From the NCBI RefSeq assembly GCF_023544445.1, contig NZ_JALPVJ010000042.1:1-32275 (forward strand): DNA of 32,275 nt, read 5' to 3'. The notes under the pieces are model-generated. The model was not told where the DNA came from. It did not search any database and saw only the letters and a list, made by a program, of their open reading frames with translations. Position 1 is the stretch's first letter. Each line of letters opens with the position of its first letter. The stretch is from Actinoplanes sp. M2I2 (GTDB lineage: Bacteria > Actinomycetota > Actinomycetes > Mycobacteriales > Micromonosporaceae). Both the position numbers and the translations under genes were made by a program. Shown here one piece after another: positions 1-6,704 of the stretch.

Positions 1-123
1 TATCACCTACCGTTTGCGCTGGTAAAACCGGCGACGCCGTCACTAGGCAAGGGCCAGATGAGCCGCTACCCCCGCCGCCTCAGCCTCGAGAATCAGCCAT
101 GATCACGAATGGCGGCTGCCATA
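1..123. other. Left-edge non-coding stretch with a weak stem-loop
   Basis: No convincing reading frame is visible. An imperfect inverted repeat at about 94-117 (left arm CAGCCAT, right arm ATGGCGGCTG with a bulge) lies just downstream of the minus-strand DUF397 gene and could be its terminator. There is no clear T-run, so this is only a suggestion. Confidence 0.25.
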
Positions 124-312
124 CTAGATGTCGAACTCACTCTTGCGGACGCCGTCGAGGAAGGCTTCCCACTCACCGGCGGTGAAGACCAGCGCGTCAG
201 CGTCCGGGTTCTTGGAGTCCCGAACGGCGATCTTGCCCGGCACGTGGTCACGTGAGACTTCAACGCACTGACCGGACTGGCTCGATCGAGTGCTTTTCTT
301 CCAGGTGCTCAT
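124..312 (-). CDS. DUF397 domain protein
   Basis: A 62-residue protein that is almost entirely one DUF397 domain. The hallmarks are the N-terminal W-x-KSTRSSQSGQCVEV segment, then a 'VRDSKNPDA' stretch and 'FTAGEWEAFLDGVR' near the C-terminus. In actinomycetes these small proteins are usually encoded directly after an XRE-type regulator carrying DUF5753. The pair behaves like a regulator plus small modulator, and some are implicated in development or antibiotic regulation. The start ATG overlaps the stop of an upstream minus-strand frame (ATGA), the arrangement expected for that partner. Here only a stub of the partner appears to remain, so this gene may be an orphan. Family assignment is firm from the sequence; function is not known. 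Confidence 0.9.
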   Translation of the reverse strand: MSTWKKSTRSSQSGQCVEVSRDHVPGKIAVRDSKNPDADALVFTAGEWEAFLDGVRKSEFDI

Positions 313-404
313 GGCGTACTGCCCTTCTCGATGATCTTCAGGCGCTCGCTGATCATGCGCTTGGCGCTTTCACCGGTCAGTCCATCATGTTGATGGTGCC
401 GTGC
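309..404 (-). pseudogene. 3' stub of an XRE/DUF5753-type regulator (proposed)
   Basis: An open frame runs into the DUF397 start and ends in a TGA that overlaps its ATG. Its last residues read 'LTGESAKRMISERLKIIEK' followed by GSTP, an amphipathic helical tail resembling the C-terminus of DUF5753 regulators. Upstream this frame enters the LysR gene, where there is no room for the HTH or the rest of DUF5753. The likely history is loss of most of the regulator, with LysR now abutting the stub. The resemblance is by eye over only about 25 residues. Confidence 0.33.
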
Positions 405-1284
405 CAGTCGTGCGCGCGCGGGAGGCGGCGGGGTGGCGGAAGCTGCCGGCGGCGATGTCGACGAAGGAGTGGATCAGCGGGCTCGGGTCGGCGGCTCGCC
501 AGGCCAATACGAGACGGTTGGGCTCCCGGTCGGTGGCGCGCACGGTGGTCAGCCCGGCCGGCAGGATCTGGTTCACCGGCGCGAGGGCCGTCAGGTCGTC
601 CCACAGGACCGACTGCAGGCACTCCTGGATCGTCCGGACCTCGGGGTGCTCGGCGTCCGGGGCCGGGCCCGTCCAGTAGGCGATCCAGGCCGGGTCGGCC
701 GTGCTCGGCAGCCGCACCCATCGGCGGCCGGTCAGCGACCCGACCGCCACGGACGCCCGCCGGGCCAGGTCGTCGGTCTCGGCCACGACGACCCCGACCG
801 GCTCACGGTCGAGGGTGTGCGTGCGCAGACCGGTGGTGTCGAACGGCATCCGGGTCAGCGCGACGTCGACCACCCCGGACCGCAGCCCGGCCGTCGGGTC
901 GGTCAGGTCGAACTCGTGCACGCCGACCGACACGTGCGGATGGGCGCGGCGGAACGGGGTGACGAGCCGCGTGCCGACCAGGTCCGCCGTGTCGGCGAGG
1001 GAACCGATGGTGATCCGGGGGCGGCCGCCGGCCACCCGTACCCGGGCCGTCAACTGCTCGGCCCGTTCGAGCACCGCCCGGGCCTCGATGTAGAGCGTCT
1101 CGCCGGCGGCGGTCAGGGTGACGCCGGTCGGTGTGCGTTCCAGCAACCGGGTGCCGAGGTCGGCCTCGAGTTGCCGCATGGCCCGGCTCAACGGCGGTTG
1201 CGTCATGTGCAACCGGGCCGCGGCGCGCCCGATGTGCCGTTCGTCGGCCACCGCGACGAAGTACTTCAGGCCGCGCAGGTCCAT
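385..1284 (-). CDS. LysR-family transcriptional regulator
   Basis: A 299-residue LysR-type regulator of normal length. The N-terminal winged HTH is clear: 'MDLRGLKYFVAVADERH', then 'GRAAARLHMTQPPLSRAM' and 'QLEADLGTRLLERTPTGV' within the first 65 residues. It is followed by a periplasmic-binding-protein-like effector domain. I chose the ATG at 1284 because the family begins this way and because a LysR-type dyad (1295-1309) lies immediately upstream; a longer reading from 1296 would start inside that dyad. The gene is divergent from the decarboxylase-like gene at 1409, with about 125 bp between starts, the classical layout in which LysR controls its neighbour and itself. The last residues after 'AAGSFRH' look like an unconserved tail next to the regulator stub. 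The inducer is unknown; a dicarboxylic aromatic acid is a guess from the neighbour. Confidence 0.93.
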   Translation of the reverse strand: MDLRGLKYFVAVADERHIGRAAARLHMTQPPLSRAMRQLEADLGTRLLERTPTGVTLTAAGETLYIEARAVLERAEQLTARVRVAGGRPRITIGSLADTADLVGTRLVTPFRRAHPHVSVGVHEFDLTDPTAGLRSGVVDVALTRMPFDTTGLRTHTLDREPVGVVVAETDDLARRASVAVGSLTGRRWVRLPSTADPAWIAYWTGPAPDAEHPEVRTIQECLQSVLWDDLTALAPVNQILPAGLTTVRATDREPNRLVLAWRAADPSPLIHSFVDIAAGSFRHPAASRARTTGTAPST

Positions 1285-1294
1285 GATCCCGACC

Positions 1295-1309
1295 ATACCT
1301 TCGCGGTAT
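1295..1309. promoter_or_regulatory. LysR-type box, perfect dyad ATACC-N5-GGTAT
   Basis: The sequence contains ATACC, five bases, then GGTAT, a perfect interrupted palindrome of the T-N11-A type recognised by LysR regulators. It lies in the divergent promoter region, 11 bp before the LysR start and about 100 bp before the decarboxylase-like start. It is the obvious candidate for autoregulation and activation of the divergent gene. Confidence 0.75.
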
Positions 1310-1408
1310 CGAGCCGGCCGAACAGGACTTGGACGCCACGACGTCGACCGCCCGACGATGGAGCTGCGCTCGGCACCTGACCGTCGGGCCACCCACGAAA
1401 GGACTGTC

Positions 1409-2407
1409 ATGTCCGGCATCCCGCTGAAGGTCGGCGTCTTCACCTACGAGCACACCGAGCCCCTGTTCGACGACCGGGTCGCCATCGACGGCGTCGACGC
1501 GGAGCTGCACACCTCGCCCCTCATCTCCGACCTGTTCGAGCAGATGGCGACCGGGCAGCTCGACATCTGCGAGTTCGGCCTGACCTACCTGCTGCGGACG
1601 TTCGACGTCGAGGAGCCGCCGTTCCTGGCGCTGCCGATCTTCCCCAACCGCAATTTCCGGCACGAGGCCCTGTTCGTCAACGTGGACAGCGGCATCGACA
1701 AGCCCGAGGACCTCGCCGGCAAGACCGTCGGCGAGTTCGCCCTGTGGGGTCACGACGCCGGCGTCTGGTTGAAGGGGATTCTCGCCGACGACCACGGCCT
1801 GCGGCCCGACCGGATGAGCTGGGTCGTCGGCGGCACCAACCACCCGATCCCGGCCTTCGGCTGGATCCCTCAGCCCGTACCGGAGGGGGTCGAGGTCCGG
1901 CACGCCGGTGACGGGCAGACGCTGTCGGCGATGCTGGAGGCCGGCGAGATCGACGCGCTGCTGTCGGTCGACGTGCCGCAGTCGTTGCTCGACGGGTCGA
2001 GCAAGAAGATCCGCCGGTTGTTTCCCGACTACGCCGCCGTCGAGCGCGACTACTTCCGGCGCACCGGGATCTTCCCGATGATGCATGCCGTGGCGATCCG
2101 CCGGGAGCTCGCCACCGAGCCCGGCCTGGTCGAGTCGGTGTACCGCGCGTTCGTCGAGGCGAAGCAGATCGTGCAGGACAGGTATCGCCGCGACGCGACC
2201 AAGCAGCACATGTCGGTGATCACGCCCTGGTTCAGCGACCTCTTCGCCCGCAACCGCGACCTGCTGGGCGAGGACTGGTGGCCCTACGGCCTGTCGGCCA
2301 ACCGCACCGCCGTCGAGACGTTCCTGCGCTACCACCACGAGCAGGGCCTGTCGCGACGGCTGTGGACGCCGGAGGACATCTTCGTCCCCGAGCTCCTCGA
2401 GACCTGA
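1409..2407 (+). CDS. 4,5-dihydroxyphthalate decarboxylase-like protein
   Basis: A 332-residue cytoplasmic protein with the layout of the Pht5-like family, which adopts a substrate-binding-protein fold. The start 'MSGIPLKVGVFTYEHTEPL' is followed by 'GQLDICEFGLTYLL', 'FPNRNFRHEALFVN' and 'PEDLAGKTVGEFALWGHDAG', then a central 'LEAGEIDALLSVDVPQSL' and a C-terminal 'LLGEDWWPYGLSANRTAVE'. Known members decarboxylate 4,5-dihydroxyphthalate to protocatechuate, but many annotated members have unproven substrates. There is no signal peptide, which argues against an ABC-transporter binding protein. The ATG at 1409 has GAAAGGA 5-11 bases upstream; the longer open frame is non-coding leader. No other phthalate-pathway gene is nearby, so the true substrate is uncertain. 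Expression is probably controlled by the divergent LysR. It converges on the DUF4865 gene with only 11 bp between stops. Confidence 0.8.
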   Translation: MSGIPLKVGVFTYEHTEPLFDDRVAIDGVDAELHTSPLISDLFEQMATGQLDICEFGLTYLLRTFDVEEPPFLALPIFPNRNFRHEALFVNVDSGIDKPEDLAGKTVGEFALWGHDAGVWLKGILADDHGLRPDRMSWVVGGTNHPIPAFGWIPQPVPEGVEVRHAGDGQTLSAMLEAGEIDALLSVDVPQSLLDGSSKKIRRLFPDYAAVERDYFRRTGIFPMMHAVAIRRELATEPGLVESVYRAFVEAKQIVQDRYRRDATKQHMSVITPWFSDLFARNRDLLGEDWWPYGLSANRTAVETFLRYHHEQGLSRRLWTPEDIFVPELLET

Positions 2408-2418
2408 GCCGGCGAGAA

Positions 2419-3030
2419 TCAGCCTGCCGGGGCGAGCCGGTTCTCCACCCGGCCGGGCAGTTGCCGGCGTTCCGGGACGGCGGCGTGCAGCACCTGGAAC
2501 ACCTCGGCGGCGTCGGGAACGTGCTCGGGACGCTGTGCGTGGAGCGTGATGGTGACGAGCTCCCAGGTGCGCGGATCGATTCCGTACGCCCCCAGCTGCG
2601 CCCGCCCCACGCCGACGGCCTCGGACAGCTGAGTGTCGGTCGCGCGGGCAACCTCCACGATGTCGGTGTCCACCGCCGGCGAGCTTCTGCGCCGCACCGC
2701 GTACGCGGGAGGGTCTGGCCATGCCGTTGCCTGGTGGACAGTGCCGCCGACCCAGGTCTGCACGACCGGCCGGCCGAAGTCCCGCAGGATGGCGGTGAAG
2801 CCGGCACCCGACCAGAGGAAGGACGCCGCGCCGGCCGAGTCGGCCCAGAGATAGAACGGGGCGTACTGATTGACCGTGGAGCCGTCGACTCCGCGTCGGC
2901 GGATCAGGAACGCTTTCAACCCGAGCCCGGGGTACGCGTCGAGCAGGTGACCGGTCGCGGCGACCCGGTCGTGGATGATCCGCATGTCGTAGTCGGCGGG
3001 CAGGGTGATCTCGTACTGCATCGCCAGCAT
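2419..3030 (-). CDS. DUF4865 family protein
   Basis: A 203-residue protein of the DUF4865 family, recognised from its opening 'MQYEITLPADYDMRIIHDRV', then 'GHLLDAYPGLGLKAFLIR' and 'NQYAPFYLWADSAGAASFLW'. Members are roughly 190-200 residues, so this is full length. Function is unknown; they commonly sit beside TetR regulators and resemble stress- or antibiotic-type monooxygenase neighbours. The ATG at 3030 is supported by GAGGA six bases upstream, which itself overlaps the end of the TetR gene. Only 9 bp separate the two genes, so translation is probably coupled and both are expected to respond to the TetR operator. A shorter start at the next Met (MQYEI) is possible. Confidence 0.85.
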   Translation of the reverse strand: MLAMQYEITLPADYDMRIIHDRVAATGHLLDAYPGLGLKAFLIRRRGVDGSTVNQYAPFYLWADSAGAASFLWSGAGFTAILRDFGRPVVQTWVGGTVHQATAWPDPPAYAVRRRSSPAVDTDIVEVARATDTQLSEAVGVGRAQLGAYGIDPRTWELVTITLHAQRPEHVPDAAEVFQVLHAAVPERRQLPGRVENRLAPAG

Positions 3031-3039
3031 GGGTGTTCC

Positions 3040-3621
3040 TCAGTCCTTCGTCTGGGCCAGTCCGCGGAGGAGTCCGAGCAGGCCGCGGACGGCGGCGGTG
3101 AACCGTTCCTCGTCGAGCTCGGCCCGGGCCAGCACATATCCACCCTGGAGCGCGGACAGGATCGTCGCGGCGAGGTCGTCGGGGGCGATGCCGGAAGCGA
3201 GCTCGCCGCCGGCCTGCCCCTGCTCGATCACCGCGGCGATCGCCTGACGCACCTGGGCCAGGGCGTCCGCCACCGGCTGCCGCAGGGCCTGTTCCGCGGC
3301 CACCTCCGGGTCCTGCGTCAGACGGCCGATGCGGCATCCGCGCAGCACGTCACGGTCCCGCAGCAGGAACCGCTCGAGCCGCTCATAGGCGGTGCCGGGC
3401 CCGTCGAGAGCGTCCCGCGCGGCCCGCGTGAGAGTCTCGGCGTTCGCCTGGATGCCGGCCACCGCCAGCTCCTGCTTGCCGGTGAAGTGGTGATACAGGC
3501 TGCCCTGCCCGACCCCGGCGCGTTTCAGCACGGCCGAGGGGCTGGTGCCCACATACCCTCGCTCCCACAACAGGTCTGCCATTCCTTCGACCAGCCGTGT
3601 ACGAGCGTCCTTCCCCGCCAT
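3040..3621 (-). CDS. TetR-family transcriptional regulator
   Basis: A 193-residue TetR/AcrR regulator. The N-terminal HTH is intact: 'TRLVEGMADLLWERGYVGTS', 'SAVLKRAGVGQGSLYHHFTG' and 'KQELAVAGI' within residues 8-55. The remainder is the alpha-helical ligand-binding and dimerisation domain, with 'VLRGCRIGRLTQDPEVA' typical of the TetR_C subfamily found in this genomic setting. It is the first gene of a two-gene operon with DUF4865. A near-perfect 22-bp palindrome 58 bp upstream (3679-3700) is its likely operator, implying autorepression released by an unknown small molecule. The ATG at 3621 is preceded by a weak purine stretch (GGCAGG). Confidence 0.93.
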   Translation of the reverse strand: MAGKDARTRLVEGMADLLWERGYVGTSPSAVLKRAGVGQGSLYHHFTGKQELAVAGIQANAETLTRAARDALDGPGTAYERLERFLLRDRDVLRGCRIGRLTQDPEVAAEQALRQPVADALAQVRQAIAAVIEQGQAGGELASGIAPDDLAATILSALQGGYVLARAELDEERFTAAVRGLLGLLRGLAQTKD

Positions 3622-3678
3622 CCCTGGTGACCTGCCTTTCCGCTTCCCGTTGCCGAGCGCCCGTCGCCTCTCCGCTGA

Positions 3679-3700
3679 CCATACCTACTAGTACGTATGG
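3679..3700. promoter_or_regulatory. TetR operator palindrome
   Basis: A 22-bp dyad: CCATAC, C, TACTAGTA, C, GTATGG. Twenty of 22 positions obey perfect two-fold symmetry; only the symmetric pair at positions 7 and 16 does not pair. The TACTAGTA centre and CATAC/GTATG arms stand out in a GC-rich intergenic region directly upstream of the TetR start. This is the form expected for a TetR-family operator. Confidence 0.85.
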
Positions 3701-3832
3701 CGGCAAGCGCCCGGCACGGCAGCACCGTGACGTGGCTGATCGCAGGCGTAGGGTGAAGCCGACAGGCGAAGGTTCGGACACGCTGCTGCCCCGGCCCCCG
3801 GCGGTTTCCAACAGTCAGGGAAAGGTGCAGCC

Positions 3833-3895
3833 ATGACCAGCCGCACACACAGGACAGTCGCGCGCGGCGGATCACCCGGCGACCGTCGTGGATGA
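3833..3895 (+). CDS. Possible 20-codon leader ORF before GAF-ANTAR gene
   Basis: An ATG with a better ribosome binding site (AGGGAAAGG, about 7 bases upstream) than the following gene opens a 20-residue basic peptide (MTSRTHRTVARGG...). Its TGA at 3893-3895 overlaps the GTG start of the GAF-ANTAR gene at 3888, in a different frame. It could be a translational-coupling leader, or it could mark a frameshift at the true N-terminus of the next gene. No homologous peptide is recognised. Confidence 0.35.
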   Translation: MTSRTHRTVARGGSPGDRRG

Positions 3896-4616
3896 GCGCG
3901 CCGTCCGGGTGGCTCGCCTGGTCGCCGCGGAGCCGACGCGCGCCGGCGATCGCCGCGGCGTCGCGGGCACGCTGCGCCGGTTGTGCAGCGCCGCCGAACG
4001 GGAGCTGTCCGCCTCCGGCACCGGGGTCAGTGTGGTCGCCGGCAGCGAGATGCGGGGGGTGGCCGCGGTGTCCGGACCGGCCTACGAAGCACTCGAGGAG
4101 CTGCAGTTCTCCCTGGGTGAGGGTCCGTGCCTGGAGGCGATCGCCCGTCGCGAGCCGGTGCTCGTACCCGATCTCCTGGACGGAGCCATGCGGCGATGGC
4201 CCGGCTATGCGCCCGCGCTGTACGACAAAGGCGTGCGGGCGGTGTTCGCTTTCCCGTTGCAGATCGGCGTGGCCCGTCTCGGCGCCCTCGACGTCTTCCG
4301 GGACGAGGCGGGCTCCCTGACGTCGGCCGAGTTCCGCGACGCGTTGAGCTTCGCCGACGTGGCGGTGACGACGCTGCTCGACGGCCAGGCCGACGCGGTG
4401 CCCGGGGCGGCCGCCGACGGTCTGGACGACGAGGTGGTGGGGCAGCGGGCCGAGCTGTTCCAGGCTCAGGGGATGGTGGCGGTGCAACTGACTGTCCCCG
4501 TGGCCGATGCCCTGGCCCGGCTCCGCGCCTACGCGTACGCCGAGGACAGACCCCTGGGAGACGTGGCCCGCGACGTGGTGGCGCGTAGGATTTCGTTCGA
4601 TAGCGGCCGGTCGTGA
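3888..4616 (+). CDS. GAF-ANTAR domain transcription antitermination regulator
   Basis: A 242-residue protein with an N-terminal GAF sensor domain (about residues 20-165) and a C-terminal ANTAR RNA-binding domain (about 180-238). GAF hallmarks are 'LEELQFSLGEGPCLEA' and 'ALYDKGVRAVFAFPLQIG', then 'RLGALDVFRDE'. The ANTAR part reads 'QAQGMVAVQLTVPVADALAR' with 'RPLGDVARDVVAR'. In characterised ANTAR proteins this domain binds paired hairpins in mRNA leaders and prevents termination; here neither the signal nor the target RNA is known. Its ANTAR differs from the usual 'IEQAKGIL' wording, so RNA binding is less certain than for the next gene. The GTG start at 3888 has no good ribosome binding site but lies inside a small upstream ORF that has one. 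It is followed at once by a second GAF-ANTAR gene. Confidence 0.85.
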   Translation: MDERAVRVARLVAAEPTRAGDRRGVAGTLRRLCSAAERELSASGTGVSVVAGSEMRGVAAVSGPAYEALEELQFSLGEGPCLEAIARREPVLVPDLLDGAMRRWPGYAPALYDKGVRAVFAFPLQIGVARLGALDVFRDEAGSLTSAEFRDALSFADVAVTTLLDGQADAVPGAAADGLDDEVVGQRAELFQAQGMVAVQLTVPVADALARLRAYAYAEDRPLGDVARDVVARRISFDSGRS

Positions 4617-4656
4617 CCGCTATCGACTGGTATCAGGAGAAGGGCGGTAAGCCGCT

Positions 4657-4733
4657 GTGACCACCATTTCCGCCGAGCGGCTCTCGACGTTGTTCGTTGA
4701 CGTCTCGCCGACACGCTCGTCGACGAGTTCGAC
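4657..4733 (+). pseudogene. Out-of-frame N-terminal piece of the second GAF-ANTAR gene
   Basis: A GTG at 4657 with an upstream AGGAGAAGGG encodes 'VTTISAERLSTLFVDV', the expected start of a GAF-ANTAR protein. The expected continuation, 'ADTLVDEFDVVEFLQML', is present but in another frame beginning at 4707. Continuity is broken around 4704-4707, consistent with loss of one base (or gain of two). The downstream frame has a TGA at 4698-4700, so it cannot itself extend back to the GTG. Confidence 0.75.
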
Positions 4734-5384
4734 GTGGTGGAGTTCCTGCAGATGCTCACCCGCCGGGTGGCTGACCTGTTCGACACCGGCGAGGCCGGGC
4801 TGTTGCTCGCGGATCACCGCGACCGGCTGACGTTCATGGCCGCGTCGGACGAGAGCGCCCGGCTCATGGAGTTGTTCCAGCTCCAGTACGGTGACGGCCC
4901 TTGCCTCGACGCGTTCCGCACGGCCCGGCCGGTGACGAACGTGAACCTGGCCGCGGCAACGGAGAAGTGGCCCCAGTTCGCGCCCCGCGCCGCGCAGGCC
5001 GGGTTCGAGTCGGTGCACGCCTTCCCGCTGCGGCTGCGCAAGGAAGTGATCGGCGCGATGGGCGTGTTCGGCAGCACCACCGAGCTCGACGAGACGGACG
5101 CCCACATCGTGCAGTCGCTGGCCGACGTCGCCGTGATCGGCCTGCTGCAGGAACGCGCCATCCGCCGCGGCGAGGCGCTCACCGGCCAGCTGCAACGCGC
5201 TCTGAACAGTCGCATCGTCATCGAACAGGCCAAAGGCATCGTCGCCCAGGCCAGCTCCGTGACCCCCGACGCCGCGTTCGCGCTGATCCGCGACTTCGCC
5301 CGCCGCAACAACCGGCGCCTGAGCGAGGTGGCCGACACCATCGTCACCGGACTGCCGGACCTGCCCGACCTGGTCGGCGGCTGA
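4734..5384 (+). CDS. GAF-ANTAR domain regulator, N-terminus frameshifted
   Basis: A GAF sensor ('LFDTGEAGLLLADHRDRLTF', 'LQYGDGPCLDAFRTARPV', 'ESVHAFPLRLRKEVIGAMG') followed by a textbook ANTAR domain ('LNSRIVIEQAKGIVAQ', then 'AFALIRDFARRNNRRLSEVA'). As written, the longest start in this frame is GTG 4734, giving 216 residues. With the piece at 4657 joined it would be about 242 residues, the usual family length. The GAF core is intact apart from its first helix, so a product could still fold if initiated at 4734, but the ribosome binding site there is poor. Its likely role is antitermination in response to a GAF ligand or redox signal. It lies 40 bp after the first GAF-ANTAR gene and probably shares its transcript. 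Confidence 0.88.
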   Translation: MVEFLQMLTRRVADLFDTGEAGLLLADHRDRLTFMAASDESARLMELFQLQYGDGPCLDAFRTARPVTNVNLAAATEKWPQFAPRAAQAGFESVHAFPLRLRKEVIGAMGVFGSTTELDETDAHIVQSLADVAVIGLLQERAIRRGEALTGQLQRALNSRIVIEQAKGIVAQASSVTPDAAFALIRDFARRNNRRLSEVADTIVTGLPDLPDLVGG

Positions 5385-5397
5385 CCGCGCCGGATCA

Positions 5398-5430
5398 CCG
5401 GCACCCCACACCCGGGCGGCGGGTGGCCGG
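5398..5430. terminator. Candidate bidirectional terminator between convergent genes
   Basis: Nested inverted repeats CCGGC...GCCGG and CACCC-GGGCGGC-GGGTG lie in the 63-bp gap between the plus-strand GAF-ANTAR stop and the minus-strand sigma-like stop. There is no T-run, as is common for actinomycete terminators. Confidence 0.4.
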
Positions 5431-5447
5431 CGTCGGACTGGTGCGGG

Positions 5448-5927
5448 TCAGGCGGTCGGAGCGTCGAACGGCGCCGCCGCGGTGCGATCCCGCGACGCCC
5501 GCAGGTCGCCGACCGGTCGCCGGAGCAGGGCCGCCATCTCCAGTTCGCTGTAACTGGGTCGCAGGCCCGGCACGGCCGCGTCCAGGTCCGGCTGGGCCAT
5601 TTCCCGACGTGCCTCGGCGACGCGGCGCCGGACGATCCCGGTGATCCAGCTCGTGGCTTCGGCCTCCGGCGCGCGGTGGCACCCGGACAGCCACCACACC
5701 TCGACGTAACTGGAGGCGAGTATCTGACCGGACCGGATGTCGTCGGGAAAGTCCGCCAGGTCGGTGCGGACGACGTCGACCGTACGATCGAACAGCGCGA
5801 CGAAGACCGGCACGTTGCCTCGCGAAATCAACTCGATCAAGGTGGAGTCGCTCGCCTGTTCGAGATTCTCGACGGCCCGCGTCAGCGGTCGAGGGTCGAG
5901 GGCGGGCTCACGACGGTTCCTGGTCAT
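5448..5927 (-). CDS. Sigma-70 region 2-like protein lacking region 4
   Basis: A 159-residue protein whose middle resembles region 2 of an ECF sigma factor. 'STLIELISRGNVPVFVALFD' matches the opening helix, 'ILASSYVEVWWLSG' matches the 'TQEVFLEVW' -10-recognition helix, and 'ATSWITGIVRRRVAEARR' matches the end of region 2. No sigma region 4 HTH follows; the last 45 residues are Ala/Arg/Pro-rich. A region-2-only protein might bind core RNA polymerase or an anti-sigma factor, or be a decayed ECF factor. The ATG at 5927 is chosen because GGAGC lies about 5 bases upstream; the longer frame has no such support. Its setting among GAF-ANTAR and STAS/HATPase genes fits a stress-signalling role. The sigma relationship is inferred from motifs only. 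Confidence 0.68.
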   Translation of the reverse strand: MTRNRREPALDPRPLTRAVENLEQASDSTLIELISRGNVPVFVALFDRTVDVVRTDLADFPDDIRSGQILASSYVEVWWLSGCHRAPEAEATSWITGIVRRRVAEARREMAQPDLDAAVPGLRPSYSELEMAALLRRPVGDLRASRDRTAAAPFDAPTA

Positions 5928-6104
5928 GGAAGCTCCAGAGCGGTGGGCCGTCAAGTGCCGCCGGGGTCCGGAGCGACGCGCTCGATGTCGACAAGCAGCA
6001 CCGCGAACGCTACGACGTCGCGACGGCCGCCACCACCCAAGTCCTTCGTCCGGGGATCGATGCATCGCGTCCCACGGTGCGGGCGGTCCCGCAGGACCAA
6101 CCCC

Positions 6105-6458
6105 CTACCGGGAAAAGCTGGGCGCGATGCGCAGGACGAAGGTCCCGCCGTCGACACAGCGGACGGTGATCATCGACGGCGGCTGATCGGCCAGATAGCC
6201 GAGGCTGACCGTGCGATCGGCCAGCACCACCTGATGCGGCCGGGTCGTCCAGCCGGCCGCGCCGAGCAGCAGGCGTGCCACCGGACCGCGGACCTGGTCG
6301 AGAGCCGGCATCAGGGAGCGCAGCTTCGCGCCCAGGTCCTGCGGAGCGGGCCACCAACCGCCGTCGTGCAGCAGGTGATGATTGCCGGCCGGCTCCAGCT
6401 CCACCCGCGGCGGATCGAGAGAACGGGCCGCATCGGGTCGGCTTTCCCAGGGTGTCAC
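6105..6458 (-). CDS. DUF5994 family protein (copy 1)
   Basis: A roughly 117-residue member of DUF5994. The core motif is 'LLHDGGWWPAPQDLGAKLRS', followed by 'QVVLADRTVSLGYLADQPP' and 'SMITVRCVDGGTFVLRIAP'. It is a clear paralogue of the gene at 6705: both share the DGGWWP block, a 'RxVxLGxxxxQPxxxIT' block and a C-terminal hydrophobic strand ending in I-x-P. The GTG at 6458 is preferred (GGGAAAA just upstream) because it places the core about 30 residues in, as in copy 2; a longer start at 6566 is possible. Function is unknown. It lies upstream of the sigma-like gene on the same strand. Confidence 0.75.
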   Translation of the reverse strand: MTPWESRPDAARSLDPPRVELEPAGNHHLLHDGGWWPAPQDLGAKLRSLMPALDQVRGPVARLLLGAAGWTTRPHQVVLADRTVSLGYLADQPPSMITVRCVDGGTFVLRIAPSFSR

Positions 6459-6704
6459 TGCTTTTCCCGTCGTCCGGGACCACCGCAGGCGCGGGCCCAG
6501 CCCGGCGGAACAGGCGAGACGAGGTCTGGTGAGGCCGTGGGGCACGCGGCCGTCGGCCACGCGCACCGGCCAGGGCCGGCACCGATGACGGCGTCATCGG
6601 TCGATCCCCACGGTACGCGCCCACCGGGGAGCGCGTACCGGCAGCCGACCAGCTTCGCGCCGTACCCGTCAGGTCCCGGCCGAATCGGGCCCCGTCGGGG
6701 ACGG

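Noticed and set aside
1285..1443. Longer LysR start upstream of 1284
   Set aside because: It would place the LysR box and the divergent promoter inside coding sequence and adds residues not found in the family.
1409..2407. ABC-transporter substrate-binding protein
   Set aside because: The fold is related, but there is no signal peptide or lipobox and no permease or ATPase gene nearby. The Pht5-like motifs fit better.
803..3337. Very long minus-strand open frame (844 codons) across LysR, decarboxylase-like and TetR genes
   Set aside because: It is the antisense or shifted shadow of recognised genes, produced by GC-rich third positions. Composition is Arg/Pro/Gly-rich with no own domain.
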